Of a stretch of DNA of 64,000 nucleotides, positions 21,839-33,316 are shown piece by piece (position 1 is the stretch's first letter; the number at the start of each line of letters is the position of its first letter). Made by a program: the position numbers and the translations under genes. The DNA is from Bathymodiolus brooksi. Taxonomy: Eukaryota > Mollusca > Bivalvia > Mytilida > Modiolidae. Where the stretch lies: NCBI GenBank assembly GCA_963680875.1, contig OY804590.1, positions 22,010,640 to 22,074,639 of the forward strand, written 5' to 3'. Below the pieces are notes generated by a model. The model was given only the letters and a program-made list of their open reading frames with translations, did not search any database and was not told where the DNA came from.

Positions 21839-22923
21839 GACCATTAGGGCAAACTATCGTTACTGCTAACGGAACCAATCTCAGCAGTATAGGACAATCT
21901 TTGTTTAACCTCAAGATGGGAAATCAGCAGTGTGGTATTGAAGCCGTAATTGCCGACTTAGCCATAGATGGAATTCTGGGATTAGACTTCGTTCAAAGAT
22001 ATAATTGTTTGATTGATCTAAGAAGTAATGTGTTATGCTTCGTTAATGAAGAACTGCCTTTATATATTGAGGGTCAAATCGGATGTACACAGGAAGGAAC
22101 AGAGATGATTGTAGACGGACATGTCCAGTGCGTTTCCAAACTACGCACATTCAGCAAATCTGCCTGTTCGCAAGTATGTGATAAAGAACTGGTTACTCAT
22201 CCAATGGACCCGTACGATGGTAAGGCATCGATGGAGATACGACAGTTGCAAGAGAGAGATCAAGATTTAGTGAAAGTCCGTAATTGGTTCAGCAAGAATA
22301 AACGACCACCTTTTCACAAAGTTAGGAATCACGGATATGTAATTAAGTCCTTATGGTCTCAATGGAATGATATCAGATTAAAGAATGGAATACTGTATAG
22401 GGTATCTAAAGAAGATGGTGCATTGTGCGTTGCTATACCGTTTTGTGAAAAACGGAATATAATACAACAGAGCCATGCTGATAAAACATCGGCTTATTTG
22501 GGAGTCAGAGAAACGTTGGCTAGAATCAAGCAAAACTTTTATTGGCCAGGAATACGAAAGGATGTTAGAAGTTACGTAGCCAGTTGTGAACCTTGCAGTA
22601 AACGCAAATGCTTATTGCAAAAGAATCGAGACCTGATGAAGAGACAGGCCCTGGGTTGTCCTGTGCGAAGATGCAATTCGCAGAAAGTATTTCAGAAGCG
22701 AGAGCAGGGGAGACAGCCTCCTGAATATGCAAATACCCACAAAGTGATGAACGGAACGACTGAGGGTATGCCCGACTTGGAATCGGGGGTTACTAAGGTT
22801 GTAAACCAACAAGATGAAAAGTTGGTACATGATTCAGCCTGGCTGGAATCTGAAGTATCACGTAGACCAAAAAGAAAGAAAAAGTCTCCTGTCTGGTTGC
22901 GTGATTACGATCAGCATTGGTAA
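21784..22923 (+). pseudogene. Pol remnant: retropepsin, integrase zinc-binding end and C-terminus
   Basis: Reading from about 21760 in this frame gives the protease active-site DTGA and then DGILGLDF near the flap end. After about 22120 the frame goes straight to a stretch with ARIKQNFYWPGIRKDV and CEPCSKRK, the integrase zinc-binding (HHCC) domain. The second His position is Tyr here (SAYLGVRET). The integrase catalytic core is missing and the frame ends with a basic tail RRPKRKKKSPVWLRDYD. Reverse transcriptase and RNase H are absent. The frame is offset from gag by one base, most simply a single-base loss. Hence an internally deleted pol. Confidence 0.75.
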
Positions 22924-23735
22924 AGTAAACCGTTTCTGTAGATAAATATGTAAATAAATATTGAAGATAATGTATATCTTATGATTTTATTTGTGTACAG
23001 TGGTTTGTAAGTGACAAGTTGTCTCTTGTGTTAGATGACAAGTACAGAGCGGCAGTCATCAACTTGTCATTATTATTTTATGTGTCCGTCGGATGGGGAC
23101 GTTAAATCCGAGGTCCCGTGTTCAGTGAGCGCCACGCCTGTGCACGTTAAAGATCCCTTCAGTAGCAGCAGTCTCTTCGGAGCTGTGTTCGTTAAGAGTA
23201 GGCATCATTATGAAGCCGCTACTTAGGCAAAATTACTTCATACCGGTTTTTGACGTTTTATATTTCTTTTCCAGTGGCAGTTCAAATTATTTTCTATGAT
23301 TATTAGGTGGTTAAATTTGTTAATTGTTGTAATAAATTGCTGCTACAGTTGCTCAGTTATAGGGTTTAAAGCATTAGGTTGTGGGATGGGAAAGTAAGTT
23401 TTGTTTTAGGTAGAATGTCACATTACACGTAGTTACGAATTTATCTTCGTAGTAGAAACTGATGGAACTCTGGACAAGATTGTAGATTGAATATCTACGA
23501 GCTGAGGTTCTGACCAACCAGGGGTTGGAACGGATTTTGGACTAGTGACCGATGGCGTTCGGCACTTAGTAATGATAGGCATTGTGGCCTTTCTTTTTGT
23601 CCAGCTGATGACAAAACCGCTGCTTTGCATGTTGATAGAATTTGGGTCTGAAAAATGGCCACAGGAATCGAAGTATTCAGTTGAAGCTTGAAGAGTAGGT
23701 AAATGCGAGGACGCATTTCTTGGAGGCGTGGGTAT
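22924..23735 (+). other. 3' internal region of the LTR retrotransposon
   Basis: Non-coding. 23080-23160 holds ggggacgttaaatccgaggt and gcacgttaaagatccc, motifs of a widespread invertebrate repeat. The last bases before the 3' LTR (ggaggcgtggg) are purine-rich and may be the polypurine tract. The antisense open frame at 23433-23777 crosses the LTR boundary and is not taken as a gene. Confidence 0.5.
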
Positions 23736-24850
23736 TGTGACGAAATTAGTTAACACGTATTTGAAATGGGTATGCAAATTCTAAAAATAAATTAAGGCTA
23801 TAAATAGGTGATAATTAACGCACTTGACGGTATAATTTCCTTCCCCACTTCCACGAATTCCCCCTTTTTTGTGTATATTGTTTTAGCAAACGGTAGGACA
23901 TTATTTTTGATTAATGTACACGTTTTGCATACAGACTATTAAGCTACAACTTTCGAAACTATGGACAATTTTTATTTATCAAGTGGTTGGTTAAATAAGA
24001 CATTTTTTCAGCATATGCATGGTTTCTATTTTTAGTTTCCATAATGTTTATAATTAATACGATAAGTAACAGAGTCATAAACGGGTCGGGATATGAAATA
24101 ATGCACGGAAATAATCTGATCTTTTACACGCTTTATGATTATCATTGGGTTATATAAAATCGTTTTGATGATGCAGACTTTTGGAATCGTCTGTATAAAA
24201 TGGTATAGTCCAAAACAGGGTATATAAACGCTTGTCACAGCGTGTCAGGTCACTTTGGGTTGCTCTGTCGAGCTACATGTTTGTTCAATAACCCTATGCA
24301 ATACTGGTATTCGCTCTTGGTTACTTGATTAGCAGCTTTACGCACAGGCTAAAGTGACTATAGTTAAGTGCTGTAAAAACGCACAGGTTGAATTAGCTAT
24401 AGTAGCGTGCGTAAAACGCACAGGACTGACGCACAAGTGCTGTAAAAACGCACAGGTTGAATTAGCTATAGTAGCGTGCGTAAAACGCACAGGACTGACG
24501 CACAAGTGCTGTATATAGTAGCGTGCGTAAAACGCACAGGACTGACGCACAAGTGCTGTAAAAACGCACAGGTTGAATTAGCTATAGTTGCGTGCGTAAA
24601 ACGCACAGGTTGATCTAGTAATAGGTGCGGGCGTAAAAGGTGCGAGGGTAAAACGCACAGGTTAAGTTAATATTAGGTGCGTGCGTAAAACGCACAGGTC
24701 CGACGCACGGGTGCCGAAAACGCACAACATTGTCCATAGGTTTAACTGTATAAGCTAAAATACGATATACAGAGCGTCACTTGAATCCAGAGGAGTAACT
24801 CTGGTACGAACCGGATTACGCCAGTGACGTGCAACCCCCTGCACGTTACA
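23736..24850 (+). repeat. 3' LTR (uninterrupted)
   Basis: 1115 bp from TGTGACG to CGTTACA, followed by ATAT. It shows the continuous order of the two 5' LTR segments and has a single GTTTCC at 24035-24040. Its tandem array (24367-24590) has about two and a half 69-bp units, one with an internal deletion. Confidence 0.9.
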
Positions 24851-26027
24851 ATATGGCCGACAGCTTGGAAGCTTTTCCAGTAAATAATTTGCGCCAATAA
24901 GATATTACTCTAGTTTTTATATCTATGTAAAGTGGAAAGCGACCAAGCTCGCCGTATATCATAAAATTTGGCGTGCTTTGCCGAAGTATTAATTTGCAGA
25001 ATTTCAAATGAATTTTTTCAATTACATAATTATCACTAAATCCCCAAACTTCACAGCCATATAGTAATATAGGTTTTACAATTTTGTCAAATAAATCTAA
25101 CAAGCAATCGATTGATAGATTATGTCTTTTTCCCCTTCTGATAACTTCATACATGGCTTTTGTAGCTTTTTCAATATTTTTTTGCTTTGCTAATTTAAAC
25201 TTTCCAGTTTTTGTAAAAGTAACACGTGACCTAAATAATTAAATTCGGTCACAGTTTCAATTTCTTTTTCATTATACAGGAAGTGTACATTTTCTGCAGT
25301 TCGACTCGTGGAAAAAAACATAATTTTTGTTTTGTCAATGTTTACTTTAAGGTTCCACAATTTACTGTATTCATAAAAATTATTTAGTAAAGTTTGTAAC
25401 CCATCAGAAGTCTCTGACATCTGCGTATAAAAGGGCGAACATTTTTAAATATATTTCCAATTGTGCTTCTAGTTGGCTAGAAATACTTTCTAAACCTGTA
25501 ATATTCTGGTCTTCCATAAACTGTTCAAGGTCATTTAAAAATACTGCAAATAAGAAAGGGGACAAGTTTTCACCTTGTCTATCGCCCACTTCACTTGAAA
25601 AGAAATCTGACTTGTTATCATTATAAACAATACATGATTTAATACTATTATACATATTTACTATAAAATTATACATTTTTCCATTTATTTTATTTAATAA
25701 CAACTTATACCACAATGCTACCCTCCAAATATTGTCGAATGCTTTTTCGAAGTCTACGAATGCGCAGTACATTTTCTTTTTTTTCTTTTTTATTATCTCA
25801 AAAAAGGCATGAATACTATATATACAATCTAAAGTAGAATAGCCTTTACGGAAACCACATTGATTTTCATTCAACAATAAGAAACTTTCTGAATAAGTAT
25901 TTAATCTATTATTTAAGATTGCAGTGAACAGTTTACCCAAACTGCTGAGAATTGTAATCGGTCGATAATTTTTGGGGTCATCTTTGTTACCTTTATTTTT
26001 ATAAAAAGGTTTTATAGTTCCCAACAA
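24851..26027 (-). pseudogene. LINE B, 5' half (reverse transcriptase)
   Basis: Minus-strand reverse transcriptase: KPFYKNKGNKDDPKNYRPIT, NENQCGFRKGYSTLD, FVDFEKAFDNIWR, GDRQGENLSPFLF, then LLYAD. The YADD motif is broken: after YAD about 17 nt are missing and the frame shifts, resuming as SETSDGLQTLLNNFYEYSK. The thumb region continues to KIVKPILLYGCEVWGF, and the element breaks off at 24855 where the LTR retrotransposon begins. The 5' end is truncated within the RT domain at about 26027. This belongs to an APE-type LINE (I/jockey-like group by motif style, exact clade not assigned). Confidence 0.85.
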
Positions 26028-26467
26028 CTTTCACTATCACGAACTCCTGTAGTGACCTCCGCCATAGATCAGTAACTAATTTGCATAAATTAGATGAAGA
26101 TAAAACTTACAACAATATACAAAAATAATTGAAATGCCTATCTTGTAAACTTATTTTATTTAAATCTTATTAAAATTGAAGCGTACACGAAGCCAAATGA
26201 CGCCTGATCTTTACATTTTAAACTGGAAGTCTTCACATGGCGTCATGTTGTTAATGTTCCAAAGTCGTCAACAACATTTCGCGGAATTTTAATTTGTGCG
26301 ATTTTTAGACCAGGGATATGCAAGAATAATACATTTTTATCTACAATAATTTAGTTCTTGTTAGAGACGTTCTGATTGGATGTCACAACGAGTAGAGACG
26401 AGTGCACGTGAACTCGTCTTAACTCGGTCGTCTCAACTCGAAAGCGGCCATTTACGGAAGAAAGAAT
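26028..26467. other. Spacer between LINE B and LINE C
   Basis: 440 bp with no frame of note. A small inverted pair gacgagt/actcgtc lies near 26395-26435. It replaces the 5' part of LINE B and the 3' part of LINE C. Confidence 0.45.
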
Positions 26468-27527
26468 TTTTCCTTATCATCTAATACATCCAAATAATCT
26501 TCAAATTTTACATCATTCTTTAAATAATTTATTATTTGATGAATTTTCAATCATTGAAGTCCATGTTTGTTTAAATTGATCCACTAAATTATTTTTAACT
26601 ACTAATTTCAACCATTTATCAGAAATACAATTCTGCATGTTCCAAATATATGACATACCACAATCATTCAAAATACAACGAATTTTATTTAACCAAGCAC
26701 ATGTAAAATTTTCATTTTGAAAATCTTTTATATACAATAGTTTGTATGATAATGATGAAATTTTTGAATGAATTCCTCAAATGAGTTTTGACCAATATGA
26801 AATCATACGAACTTTAATGTCAATGTCAATTGGATATCGACCCAATTCCCCATAGACCATAAAATTTGGTGTGGATGTTTTTACATGCAAAAGAAGCTTT
26901 CAAAATTTTAGATGAACTCTCTCAATAATGTCGTTTTTCCCAAAGCCCCAAGTTTCACAACCATATAATAGTATAGGTTTTACTGTTTTATCGAAAATAT
27001 CCAGTTGACATTGCATTGACAAATTATGAAGTCTACCTTTCTTCAATACTTCATACATAGCTTTCGTACCTTTATTTACAAGATCTTTTTTTGCTGCGTT
27101 GAATGATCCAGACTTAGAAAATGTTATACCAAGATAAGAAAAATTTGGAACTATTTCCAAGTCTCTATTATTATAAGTAAATTTTAAATTTGCAGGTAAT
27201 CTACCATTGCTAAACACAAGAACTTTCGACTTTTCAGCATTAACTTTGAGTTTCCATTTTTTTGCAAAAATCATTAAAAACATTTTGCATACCTTCTTTT
27301 GATTCCAACATAATAACAGTATGGTCGGCATATAAAAGTACAAAAAGTTTTAAATATACATCTAGTTCACTTTCAAAATCCTCAGTACTAGATGCTAGAC
27401 CGTTGACATTTCTATCGTTTAAAAACTGTTCCAAATCATTTAAATACATCGAAAAAAGGAAAGTGGAAAGATATTCCATTGTCGCACACCATTAATTATT
27501 ATTACAATCGAAAAAATCTGACACTGC
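26468..27527 (-). pseudogene. LINE C, 3' part
   Basis: Minus strand, several frames: STFLFSMYLNDLEQFLNDRN, then VLLYADHTVIMLES (YADH in place of YADD, an active-site loss), KWKLKVNAEKSKVLVFSNGR, KTVKPILLYGCETWGF, and finally the region before the C-terminal zinc finger, ending near 26468. A stop (TAA) and frameshifts separate the pieces. It continues at 29829 beyond the 2.3-kb insert. Confidence 0.85.
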
Positions 27528-28412
27528 CACGGCTGGTAATCGGCACAAGCAGAACAGTTGGTTCTGCACAGAAATTCGTGGGGATAACCTCCGGTTTTGG
27601 TGGAGGAGAGTTCACGAAGACGCTTCGCAAGGTATGTACATGTCAAAAATTGAAATTTTCTTTTTTACTGCTCGAATATTGCAAAATCAGAGAATGCTAT
27701 GCTGTGGCGAATGCTTTCACGATTAGAAACATGTATAGTTTATTCTTGTATGTGAAGTGTAACTCTCGCAAAATCAATCGTCCCACGAAAAACATGACGA
27801 AAATTGAGACACTCTTACATTTCTAAGTTGTTCTTGACAAAAATACAAGTTAAATTTTCAATAATTTTTCATCATGGGAGTCTAAATGTAATCGGGGATA
27901 AATTCCGATTCGTCAGAAGTAAATTGAAGTCTAGATAAATCTACAAACTGTCAATTTTCTCGTTTTCCTGCTTGAGGAGATCGGTTCTGATAGAGCACAT
28001 TGCGAATGCATGAAGAGATTTGCTAGTTTTGTTAATTGTTTTCTGCAAAATTGATAAATTGACACTTTTAAGCACAAAACTGATAAATACTCTAATCAAA
28101 ATAAACTATTCTCTGTCCACTTTCAGGAGATGCCAGGATTCAAGGGAAAGAGGAAAAGGGGACTGACATTGACTCTTTACAAAAAAAACATTTCGATATA
28201 GATTGCCTGTATCACCGCCAAGGAAACGAACAAAAACAAGTAGCAGTACACCAAATTTAAAATCCCCATCAATCGGGACACCAAGTTTATTAAAAAAATC
28301 TCTTTCAATTTCAAAATATTTATATCCTTTCAAACGGGTTTCTGCATCTATTCGGCGCAACCTTTTTACTAAAGATGACGGAAACTTCACCGCAGATATA
28401 CACAAGTTATAA
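27528..28412 (+). CDS. Possible two-exon gene of the 2.3-kb transposon
   Basis: A strong donor, CGCAAG|GTATGT (GT at 27632-27633), lies in the left inverted repeat and an acceptor (TCCACTTTCAG) lies at about 28126. Exon 2 then reads, in the phase carried over from a frame ending VHEDASQ, a basic Ser/Pro-rich stretch with RLPVSPPRKRTKTSSSTPNL and stops at 28410-28412. The splice phases agree, but no start codon is seen in exon 1 and a second exon-1 frame (GFGGGEFTKTLRK) is also open. The same exon and donor face inward from the right repeat. Function unknown. Confidence 0.3.
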
Positions 28413-28694
28413 TATTACATGATTTCAGCACATACATAGGTCTAACGTAAATAAACTTTCACTTAGTGCTATAGTAGTCATGAATAAATTAAACACAATA
28501 TGTCAATTAAACTGTGGACATATCCTTAAAATCGGTAAAGTGTGTACACATAACACACTACATAATAGAAAAACAAACCACAAATTAATATTATTCTCAA
28601 CTGTATGATATTTAATTTAGAGTGTATCATTTGTATTAGAAATTATAAAGATATGATTCACATTAAGTTTAATTATTCTTGATTATAAGTATTA

Positions 28695-28794
28695 TATATA
28701 CCATTGATCTTACGAATTAACTTATTTAAACCAGCGAATCCGAAGGATGAGTTGGTTTAAATAAGTTCATGAGTAAGATGCATGGTATATATGG
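28695..28794. mobile_element. Foldback element inside the 2.3-kb transposon
   Basis: tatataccat..atcttac and gaacttatttaaacca arms pair across about 100 bp (left arm 28695-28740, right arm 28745-28794). Confidence 0.7.
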
Positions 28795-28825
28795 TTTGTA
28801 ACAGAAATGACATGATTGACATATC

Positions 28826-28912
28826 TATGACGTCAAAATCATGGAATAACAGATCATATGGCGTCAAAATCATGGAATAACAGACCTATGACGTCAAAAT
28901 CATGGAATAACA
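28826..28912. repeat. Three-copy ~29-bp repeat with CRE-like sites
   Basis: Units tatgacgtcaaaatcatgg-aataacag in direct order. Two units contain TGACGTCA, the CREB/ATF palindrome, and the middle one has ggcgtca. Regulatory activity is only a possibility. Confidence 0.6.
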
Positions 28913-29828
28913 TCAAGATCTTCATGTTAGACCATGCTTTGTAAAAGTTCACTATTTTCAAGTTGATTATTGCATAAAAACATCAAAGGATAAATGCGTA
29001 TTTATGTTACAAAATTATCTTACAGTGCATTTTCAATTTTTTCCAATGTAAGGGAAGTTAATCTTGTGTATCCTATGCACAATGGAAGTTGTCACAAACA
29101 ACAAATGATCAATAATGACAAGCTAAATCATGGGAAACCGCAGTTACAATTATGAATTGATTCCTCAAATGAAATGTTTCTTTCTAGGTGGACAGCCCAT
29201 GAACAATGAAATATTACTTTTATACTTTTAAAAACCCGACGGGAAGAAGGGCATCAGTTCGAGAATTTATTACCAGACAGACATGCAAAATTTGTGATTA
29301 TACAGTGGATTACATATGTCGTACCAAAACTAGCAAATCTCCTCACGCATTCGCAATGTGCTCTATCAGAACCGATCTCCTCAAGCAGGAAAACGAGAAA
29401 ATTGACAGTTTGCAGGTTTATCTAGACTTCAATTTACTTCTGACGAATCGGAATTTATCCTCGATTACATTTAGACTCCCATGATGAAACAATATTGAAA
29501 ATGTAACTTGCATCTTTGTCAAGAACAACTTAGAAATGTAAGAGTGTCACAATTTTCGTCATGTTTTTCGTGGGACGATTGATTTTGCGAGAGTTACACT
29601 TCATATACAAGAATAAACTATACATGTTTCTAATCGTGACAGCATTCGTCACATCATAGCATTCTCTGATTTTGCAATATTCGAGCAGTAAAAAGGAAAA
29701 TTTCAATTTTTGACATGTACATACCTTGCGAAGCGTCTTCGTGAACTCTCCTCCACCAAAACCGGAAGTTATCCTCACGAATTTCTTTGCAGAACCAACT
29801 GTTCTGCTTGTGCCGATTACCAGCCGTG

Positions 29829-31370
29829 ACTGCGTTATTATATACAATTCTAGATTTTATATTCTGATACATATTATAAATAACTTTATACATCTTCCCA
29901 TTTATATTATTTAACAGTAATTTACACCATAAACCATCCCTCCATACCTTATCAAAGGCTTTTTCAAAGTCCACAAATGTAACAAATAACTTTTTCTTTT
30001 TTAATTTTAACAATTCAAAAAAGGCATATAGAACAAAAATCAATTGTCGAATAACCCTTCCTGAAACCACTCTGGTTTTCATTCAAGATAGATTTTTTTC
30101 AGAAAAGCATTTAATCTTGCCAGCAATACTGCTGTAAGTAATTTGCCGAAACAGCTCAAAATCGTGATCGGACGAAAATTTTTCGGGTCTAAATGATTTC
30201 CTTTGTTCTTGTAAATGGGTTTAACATTTCCAGTTAACCAACTCTCAGGGATAATACCCGAATCAAATATACAATTGAATAACTTTAAATAAACGGGTAA
30301 AAAGAAATCAATTGCTGATTTAATATACTCATTTTTAATAAAATCATCGCCACAAGCTTTCTCATTTTTCAAATTTTTAGCGCAATGTAGTATTTCTTCA
30401 CTAGTAATATGCCCATTAATTTCTATGTTTAGATTGTTAACCAAATTTTCGTCTATTTCCGGTAGTACAGTTTCACCATTGCCATCATTTGTTGGGTTTT
30501 GATTCAGGGTCTTAAAACAATCAAATAGAGTGTCGATAGATATATTTGGCTGTTTTCGATATGTACCTTTTCTCATCAGCTTCCAAAACTCCTTGCTGTT
30601 GTTAGATCTTAAATTTTTAATCTTTTTCGTCATTTCCTTTCTATGTTTTTTTATACTTACATCCATTTGTTTCTTATAATCTTTCTCAGCTTTTTTCATT
30701 AATTCTCCTGTTTCCTCAGTATTGTTAGTTTTACATCTCCATTTAAATTTGCGGTAATGTTGCCTCGCAAATTTGCAATCAACTCCAAGGCATGGTTTTG
30801 AACTAATACATACCTTTCTTTTCTTATTCTTAAATGGTTTACCGGCTATTCCAAATGTTTCCTTCGCAGATGATACAAATATTTCTCCTAACTTACCTAC
30901 AAGAGTATCTATGTCGGACTGTACAACGTTCTCAATATTTAAGTTTTCCAATTGTATGTCCAAGTTTTGTATACTATCTACATCAATGTTATTTACAAAA
31001 TCTACCTTATATCCCATTTTTGTTGGTTTCTCATGACAAGCTTCTGCATTATTACTTACATTTTCAGTGACCATTATCTCATCTTTATTTTCACATTTCA
31101 ATGACAGCGATATTGGTGAATGTACATCGGAAAATAGTTTACTAAATTCACAAATACTAAAATTTACAATATGTTTAAAAAAAATCAACGGACGAAATAA
31201 CATAATCAACAACACTACTATTCTTACAAGTCAGTTTACCGATACCTTTGTCATTTCCAATCCTTCCATTATAAATATGTCATTACCTTTACATAAATCT
31301 AACAATCTACTATCATATTGATTGTTGACACTATCTTTAATAATCCTATAGGAAATAGAAAATGCAAATA
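29829..31370 (-). pseudogene. LINE C, 5' part (endonuclease end and reverse transcriptase)
   Basis: From 31370 downward: remains of the APE endonuclease (YDSRLLDLCKGNDIFIMEG, then after a frameshift FSDVHSPISLSL, the SDxH end motif), a linker rich in Lys, then reverse transcriptase (SGIIPESWLTGNVKPIYKNK, KNFRPITILSCFGKLLTAVL), a frameshift near 30080, then TFVDFEKAFDKVWRDGLW and NMYQNIKSRIVYN, ending at the insert at 29833. The 5' end is lost. Dead copy, same general family as LINE B and D. Confidence 0.85.
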
Positions 31371-31454
31371 TGCCCGTTTTTTTGCAAATATAACCGGTAA
31401 AATGCAAATAATTAAAGATTACCAATTATATTAGCGTTTACCAGTTAAATTATC

Positions 31455-31680
31455 GAATTGTCTTGTTATATTTGCGTTTTTCCTTTTAAATTTGCATTGT
31501 CGTGGCATTTTTGCGTTTTTCCTTTTAAATTTGCATTGTCGAGGCATTTTTGCGTTTTTCCTTTTAAATTTGCATTGTCGTGGCATTTTTGCGTTTTACC
31601 TTTTAAATTTGCATTGTCGTGTCATTTTTGCGTTTTTCCTTTTAAATTTGCATTGTCGTGGCATTTTTGCGTTTATACGT
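31455..31680. repeat. Minisatellite, 39-bp unit
   Basis: gcattgtcgtggcatttttg units recur every 39 bases (31494, 31533, 31572 and on), about five and a half copies. Since 39 is divisible by 3, periodic open frames appear in more than one frame and are not genes. The array abuts the truncated 5' end of LINE C. Confidence 0.85.
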
Positions 31681-31739
31681 ATATACTGTTGTCACTTCAC
31701 TATTACTTGTTTTTGATTATCATGCGAGAAATACATTAA

Positions 31740-32490
31740 CCTTGTATTACCTATGCTGAGACTATTTACTAAAAAATGAATTAAGTATATATTAAACTAT
31801 CGGTCTCTATTAAGCTATTTATGTCTTGTTTTATAGCACAGGATTGCGTATGTACAGCGTCAAAGTTATTGTGCTTTAAAAGTTCTGATTATTGTAATGA
31901 GGCACCTTAATGAACAATAAATATTTTTGTTTATGATATAAAACAAATAATAATATATCCCTATGTAAACGCCCTAACGCGCCCTTGTCCGATCCAACAG
32001 AAATATGCAATTTACATGTAAACACTATTTTGTCAGTTAATTAGATTGATCAATAAATACAGGATTTTTCTTTTTAAATGTTTATATATTTCCCTCATAA
32101 ATATAAGAACAATCTATAATAGTATCATATTATTGTTTATTTATTTGTACCATTCTGGATGATAATAACTTTAGCTATTCAATACACAATAATTCATCAA
32201 TCGTTGTGTATTTTACAGTAAAGTGATGTATATTTGATTTCTTGATTTTGTTTTTCAGGATCTAGAACTATACACTCATATTTATTTCAATTTGATGTTG
32301 ATTTAAATGTAAACCTTTAATATTTTCACGGAGATTCAACATTATAATTTATGTTTATTTATTTTACAGGCGATTGATGCCTTTTAGTGGCCTTTAGTGA
32401 TTTAAAAATGTTAATTTCTTTTCCTTTTTTTGTTTGTTTGTCATTTTTGATGAGCGAAACGTAAAATATTATGCGGAAAATATATGGTAA
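31740..32490. other. No recognised feature
   Basis: Very AT-rich, without a coherent frame or repeat structure that I can see. Confidence 0.5.
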
Positions 32491-32615
32491 ACGGACAGAA
32501 AGTCACAGGACAAAAAGTCACAATCTACATTTTTTACCCTGGCGGACAAAAAGTAACAGCTTATATTTTTGCTTAACATGTATGTAGGTAGGACAAAAAG
32601 TCACAATATGTATAC

Positions 32616-33301
32616 CACAGGCACTTGTTTCTGGTAAAAAAAATATACCTAGATACTATATATACCACAAGGTACGTAACCGTTCATTTGTAACAAAAAA
32701 ATCTAGGTCATCGACGGACGCCAGCATGGAGGAATGGCCTACATCATCTGAAACTACGATAATTTATCTACAAAATGATGTATAAAACACCTACCTTTGC
32801 TGAATCTCAACAATACAACAGACCATTTTCCACGGGTCAATTATCAACTTTCATCATTCAGTTGGTACTCTGGGATGTTGCTACCCCGCAGTGAAAGAAA
32901 AAATAAGATAAGTTGCAATAAAAATGCTATAAAAATACTGAGATGTTAGAAAATTATATATATTGCATTCCAATAAAGAAAATTAATAAAAGTGTTTTAA
33001 TTTCTTAGAATAAAAGTGTAGTTTGAATGCAAATCTGTGGCTATTTTTAGAATTCAAAAATTTGCTGAGAAACTTCGACCAATCAGATACTTTACCTGAG
33101 TTCGACCTTGAACTTTTCATTCACTGCGGGGTAGCAATATCCCAGAGTACCAACTGAATGATGAAAGCTGATAACTGACCCGTGGAAAAAGGTCTGTTGT
33201 ATTGTTGAGGTTCAGCAATTTTTTTACAAATGAACGGTTACGTACCTTGTGGTATATATAGTATCTAGGTATATTTTTTTTACCAGAAACAAGTGCCTGT
33301 G
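32616..33301. mobile_element. 686-bp MITE with 8-bp target duplication
   Basis: Inverted ends CACAGGCACTTGTTTCTGG, flanked by ATGTATAC on both sides (32608-32615 and 33302-33309). The arms match for nearly 200 nt, with about 110 nt present only in the left arm. The 8-bp duplication suggests the hAT (or P) superfamily. Non-coding. It sits next to the 5' end of LINE D. Confidence 0.8.
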
Positions 33302-33316
33302 ATGTATACACCTAAA

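Larger units (their letters stand above)
11736..24850 (+). mobile_element. Ty3/gypsy-like LTR retrotransposon, with a 7.3-kb insert in its 5' LTR
   Basis: LTRs begin TGTGACG and end CGTTACA. The 5' LTR is in two parts (11736-12040 and 19360-20321), the 3' LTR is 23736-24850. The element is flanked by ATAT (11732-11735 and 24851-24854). It has a primer site complementary to tRNA-Leu, gag, a frameshifted protease and integrase ends, but no reverse transcriptase, RNase H or integrase core. Without the insert it is about 5.8 kb. LTR arms differ at about 3 of 305 positions in the compared first segment, so the insertion is fairly recent. It lies inside LINE B. A non-autonomous or dead copy. Confidence 0.85.
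27528..29828. mobile_element. 2.3-kb DNA transposon with ~510-bp inverted repeats, inside LINE C
   Basis: Ends CACGGCTGGTAATCGGCAC and its reverse complement. Inverted repeats run 27528-28040 and 29323-29828. ACTGC flanks both sides (27523-27527 and 29829-29833), a 5-bp duplication. Removing the insert and one ACTGC rejoins the LINE C frame. CAC-type ends with a 5-bp GC-containing duplication recall Transib-type elements, but no transposase is recognised and the long inverted repeats are unusual for them. Other CAC-ended superfamilies remain possible. Confidence 0.8.

Noticed and set aside
23433..23777. Antisense ORF at the 3' end of the LTR element
   Set aside because: It crosses the LTR boundary and has no recognisable domain.
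10437..26467. LINE A as the missing 3' end of LINE C
   Set aside because: Both cover the same few residues before the KFRT motif, so they are overlapping copies and not two halves of one.
31458..31739. Repeat-encoded FPFKFALSWHFCV protein
   Set aside because: Follows a 39-bp minisatellite open in more than one frame.
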